Part shown: positions 10,952-14,331 of the stretch, piece by piece | Layout of the letters: the number at the start of each line of letters is the position of its first letter | Numbering within the stretch: the first letter of the stretch is position 1 | Source: Methanobacteriaceae archaeon | Lineage (GTDB): Archaea > Methanobacteriota > Methanobacteria > Methanobacteriales > Methanobacteriaceae | Direction of reading: 5' to 3' | Length of the DNA: 14,331 bases | NCBI GenBank assembly: GCA_900766745.1 | Contig: CAAFWR010000103.1 | Coordinates: 1 to 14,331 of the forward strand | Notes under the pieces: model-generated | What the model saw: only the letters and a program-made list of their open reading frames with translations | What the model was told of the DNA's origin: nothing | Databases searched by the model: none | Translations under genes and position numbers: made by a program

Positions 10952-13900
10952 ATGAAAGGTTTATTAAAGAAAACATCTGCATTAGCTTTGTCTTTTGTTA
11001 TGAGCATGTCTGGATGTATGACCAGTATTTCAGCTCAGACAGCTTCAGCTTCTGTAACGACAGATGTCGCCGTACAAAGCACAACACAGAAGGCTGTACA
11101 GCCAAAGCCCTCAACAAAACGAAGCAGAATCAAAACATCTTCTCTGGTCAAAGCACAGAGCAAGGCTTCTGTTGAGGATCCAGACTGTTATATTTCTGAT
11201 TTTGGTATCAAGAAAATGACAGACGGAACTCCTGCTTTTGACAAGGATGATAATCCTGGAAATGATTCAAGCAAGTCAAACAAGATAGTCAGAACCTTTG
11301 ACTATGTAAACTATGATTTGGAATATGTTACGGCAATCACTGATAAAACGAAAACTGTCAACGAAGCTTACGTAGGCATCGAATTTTCATTAGACAAAGA
11401 TCCATCGAAAGCTGTATTCAACAAAGATTCCTTTGCATGGTGTGAGAATCCAGTTACTACGTATTATTATGAAGATGGAACGAATTCAACGAAGTGGAAC
11501 CAGAATAAAACGGTTGTTAAACAGGTTTTGACTGGACGTAGAAAAATCACGAACAATGCTGACACGAATGCAATTCCGGGAATTGGAACGCTTTCATTTG
11601 GCGTGTATGTTAAAGGAGAGATTAACGGAGCTGTCATTCAACCGAAATTTAAATGCTGGATTGAAGGAACGGATAAAGTTAAAAGTGCTACAAGCGAGGC
11701 TGTTACAGTCAGTGCTGAGCCTAGATATAACATTCGTCTTTTAAGAAACACGACAGGAGGAAACCCAGACCCGATTGTATATATTGCACCAGATAAATCA
11801 TCTTTTTCTTTGAAAGCAAAAGATGGCTATATGAAAGGCCGTATGGAATCTTATTCGATTCAACTTGAACTTTTAAACACGGAAACAGATAAAGGGTTAA
11901 AAGGAATTGAACTACCATCTGGCGATATCACATTTGATTTGAAAGCTACCGAAAAAATCGATGACACAGATGTGACAAGTCAAAAAGATTATTCGCCTTT
12001 TTTATGGGATTATAAATTAAACGATCATAGCACTACAGGTGAAATGGGTAGAAACATGAATTTAAATGGCGACTCATATGTTTACAATAACCCTGCTAGT
12101 CATCCTTATGGGTATTCTGATTATTTCAAACGAGATTTTAGAGCTACATGGGATTCTGGAAAATTTTCCATGGTGGACAACGGTAATGGTCATGTAAGTG
12201 CAACACTTAAGGATTATAGTTTTGATTTAGATTGGTATTATTTTCCTACGGGGACAATATGGACAAATAGAGAGGAACAAATCACATTCCAAAAAAATCA
12301 TGGGATTTTCTCTATGGGATATGTTCAATTTTTTTGTCAATTTCCACGTGAAGTTGACACAACTACCAATCTAAAAATGTTCATGAAAGCATCCAATTTT
12401 AAAGCTAGTTCTATTGGAGGACAGACTACAAACAGCGAAGTGTTAACGAACGATAACACTGCAACAAATGTAGTAACCTTATATCCTCGAGGCAATTACG
12501 ATTCTCGACAAATTTGGTCAAGTTGCACTAGTTACGGTGCTCCTGATGGAACTGCGTCAGTCGGAGAAATCGTTGGAAACGGCAGAAGGCAATATTTATA
12601 TGGGGAGATAAGCTATTATGGCGACACCCCTTTAACAGGATGGAATTTTCTTCAGAAGTTTGATGATAAAGTGTTTACTCCAACAGGGCAAGCCCCAATA
12701 ATAAACCATTACGCAAACGCTAAAAACGAAAAAGGAGATACAACCATTTTGTACGCTGCAAAGCCAGACAAAACTGGATGGAAAGACGATGACGAACAGA
12801 ACAAGGCTAAGGAAGAAGATTTGGTATACTTTAAGACATATAAAGAATTAGTCGATGCTGGATATACTTGTGTAGCTTTTTTAATTGAAGTTCGAAACGG
12901 TAGTTACTCGGACGCTATAATATATTTTGATATGAAAGTAAATGACAGTGTTAAGCCAGGTACTGTAGCTATGGTTAAACACTCTTCAAAAGCGTGGGAT
13001 GACTCTGCAAAAGTAGGCTCGTGGACAGAACATCCTTATAAAGGAACTACAAACATGTATGGTTTAGATGCGGATGATACATCAGATACTCAAATTGTTC
13101 GTAAGCCAAAATACAATCAGGCAATTCCTTACGAAAAGGTGGTTTACACAGACGGTGCAATCAGTAGTGGCAATACGAATGGATACGAAGCTGGAAACTC
13201 CCTTTTGATTTTAGGAGACAAAACCGGTATTTCTATTGTGCCAGAAAATGAAAAATATTATTACGATATGGATAACGGAGAAAGAACGGTTACATATAAA
13301 ATGAGTCCGACTCTTTCCCTTTCGTCAGCTAATCGAGAGAACACAGAAGCAACTTTAACTGACAACGTTTATATCACAACCGTTATCCCTAAAGATTTGC
13401 ATTATAAAGAAGGCAGTGCGTCTATCGAACCGGTTTCTGTTAAAGAAAACAGTGATGGAACAACAATTATCAAATGGACATTGAAGAACCAAAAAATTGG
13501 AGAACCAATAACACCTGTTACATTCAATTGCAAAATCGGAGCTGCCGGAACAAAAACAGATGTTGTCAATAATCAGCAAATTCCTATAACAGCTAAAATA
13601 TCTTCAGATCAAGATAAAAAGAGATACGATTCAGCTTACGGCAACCTCTCAAAAACAACAATTAATATCATCAAGCTAGCAACCAGCTCTATCGCCAAAA
13701 CGGTTGATAAAGAATTGAATGATGTTGGGGGACCGTTTAAATTCAGTCTGAATATGGGAAATACGTCTGAAATCGAAGTACAGCGTGCACGTCTATATGA
13801 TGTTATGCCTTTTAACGGAGATGACAGAGGCACGAAGTACCATGGAAAATACAGAATTACATCCGTAACATTAGACTATAAAGACGCTCCAAAAACATTT

Positions 13901-14331
13901 GACGCAAATAAATCAAATGCTTATATCCAGACAACGACAGATAAGAAATACCAGACAAATCCAGATTATAACAATATTCTGAATTATACTGGGTTAGATT
14001 CTTGGAACAAGCTGACAGGTGGCGTGGCAAACACTGAAAGCAAAACAATAACTTTCGCTGTCAATGCTAACGATATCACAGCCTTGTTTGTAGATTTTGG
14101 AGGCAATATTGCAGGGAATGAATTCGTAAAAGCACACATTCAATGTACGCCTCTGGATATGAATGGAAAACTAATGCAGGCTGAAGATGGTTCTGTTCAG
14201 GTTGAAAAAGATGTTTATGTTAACTCATTCTATGAATACGCAACAAATCAGATTGCTATCGTTCAGTCAAACATCGTCAAAACAACAGTTGTGGATAGAA
14301 TGCTTTCTGGGCGTGTATGGAACGACAGAAA
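10952..14331 (+). CDS. Giant sortase-type adhesin with SdrD/Cna-like modules (5' part, runs off the window)
   Basis: The frame is open from ATG 10952 to the window end (1126 codons, no stop). AAAAGGAGG precedes the start. Residues 1-33 form a secretion signal (MKGLLKK, hydrophobic core, SISAQTASA). Cys22 in MSGC resembles an imperfect lipobox, but cleavage after Ala28 or Ala33 by signal peptidase I is more likely. A basic Gln/Thr/Ser linker leads to large beta-rich modules. Residues of about 778-880 resemble DUF11/isopeptide-type repeats (TLTDNVYITTVIPKDLHYKE); a similar module starts near 913 (IAKTVDKELNDVGGPFKFSL). At 1118-1126 LSGRVWNDR begins an SdrD B-like domain, which usually occurs in tandem before an LPXTG-type anchor. 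It is the likely substrate of the upstream sortase and probably acts in adhesion or mating-pair contact. The C-terminus and anchor lie beyond the window. Confidence 0.88.
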   Translation, partial: MKGLLKKTSALALSFVMSMSGCMTSISAQTASASVTTDVAVQSTTQKAVQPKPSTKRSRIKTSSLVKAQSKASVEDPDCYISDFGIKKMTDGTPAFDKDDNPGNDSSKSNKIVRTFDYVNYDLEYVTAITDKTKTVNEAYVGIEFSLDKDPSKAVFNKDSFAWCENPVTTYYYEDGTNSTKWNQNKTVVKQVLTGRRKITNNADTNAIPGIGTLSFGVYVKGEINGAVIQPKFKCWIEGTDKVKSATSEAVTVSAEPRYNIRLLRNTTGGNPDPIVYIAPDKSSFSLKAKDGYMKGRMESYSIQLELLNTETDKGLKGIELPSGDITFDLKATEKIDDTDVTSQKDYSPFLWDYKLNDHSTTGEMGRNMNLNGDSYVYNNPASHPYGYSDYFKRDFRATWDSGKFSMVDNGNGHVSATLKDYSFDLDWYYFPTGTIWTNREEQITFQKNHGIFSMGYVQFFCQFPREVDTTTNLKMFMKASNFKASSIGGQTTNSEVLTNDNTATNVVTLYPRGNYDSRQIWSSCTSYGAPDGTASVGEIVGNGRRQYLYGEISYYGDTPLTGWNFLQKFDDKVFTPTGQAPIINHYANAKNEKGDTTILYAAKPDKTGWKDDDEQNKAKEEDLVYFKTYKELVDAGYTCVAFLIEVRNGSYSDAIIYFDMKVNDSVKPGTVAMVKHSSKAWDDSAKVGSWTEHPYKGTTNMYGLDADDTSDTQIVRKPKYNQAIPYEKVVYTDGAISSGNTNGYEAGNSLLILGDKTGISIVPENEKYYYDMDNGERTVTYKMSPTLSLSSANRENTEATLTDNVYITTVIPKDLHYKEGSASIEPVSVKENSDGTTIIKWTLKNQKIGEPITPVTFNCKIGAAGTKTDVVNNQQIPITAKISSDQDKKRYDSAYGNLSKTTINIIKLATSSIAKTVDKELNDVGGPFKFSLNMGNTSEIEVQRARLYDVMPFNGDDRGTKYHGKYRITSVTLDYKDAPKTFDANKSNAYIQTTTDKKYQTNPDYNNILNYTGLDSWNKLTGGVANTESKTITFAVNANDITALFVDFGGNIAGNEFVKAHIQCTPLDMNGKLMQAEDGSVQVEKDVYVNSFYEYATNQIAIVQSNIVKTTVVDRMLSGRVWNDR

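Noticed and set aside
13355..14048. Minus-strand open frames of 63-74 codons within the adhesin region
   Set aside because: The plus strand is continuously open for 1126 codons with a signal peptide and recognisable modules, so these are shadows.

Overview
The window looks like an accessory element (conjugative plasmid, integrative element or similar) from an AT-rich, low-GC Gram-positive bacterium, most likely a gut Firmicute of the Erysipelotrichales/Clostridia type. This rests on Gram-positive signal peptides, strong AGGAGG ribosome binding sites with GTG and TTG starts, a class B sortase, BspA-like repeats, choline/glucan-binding-type wall repeats and an SdrD/Cna-type adhesin, together with a plasmid-type primase, a Dam-like methylase and an HTH regulator. 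I see no tRNA, rRNA, CRISPR array or transposase, and no relaxase, coupling ATPase or integrase, so the exact type of element is inferred.

Layout. 1-1385: a secreted surface protein with BspA-like leucine-rich repeats, cut in two by an in-frame TAG and closed by a strong terminator. 1386-2339: two small cytosolic proteins of unknown function, then a terminator that overlaps the 3' end of the convergent dam gene. 2318-3528 (minus): a 68-residue membrane protein and a Dam-type adenine methylase, with hairpins next to both ribosome binding sites. 3606-4700 (minus): an HTH regulator whose control region is full of dyads and whose gene is bracketed by two near-identical 20-bp repeats. 4701-6717 (minus): a membrane-anchored extracellular protein with Ig-like modules and wall-binding repeats. 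6718-6868: divergent control region. 6914-8467 (plus): a primase of the archaeo-eukaryotic superfamily, probably the replication protein. 8468-8859: 392 bp without a gene but with stacked hairpins. 8860-14331 (plus): sortase B, a small Q/N-rich protein, a DUF5684-like membrane protein, and the first 1126 codons of a giant adhesin that runs off the window.

The main unifying observation is a motif, GGTTnAnTGT (often TTTTCTGGTTnAnTGT), immediately upstream of a -10-like hexamer at five start regions: the LRR surface protein, the 91-residue protein, the wall-binding membrane protein, the primase and the sortase operon. It suggests one element-specific switch that controls replication and surface remodelling together. 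The sortase probably anchors the adhesin, and possibly other surface proteins of the element, to help donor cells attach to recipients or host surfaces. That role is inference from context.
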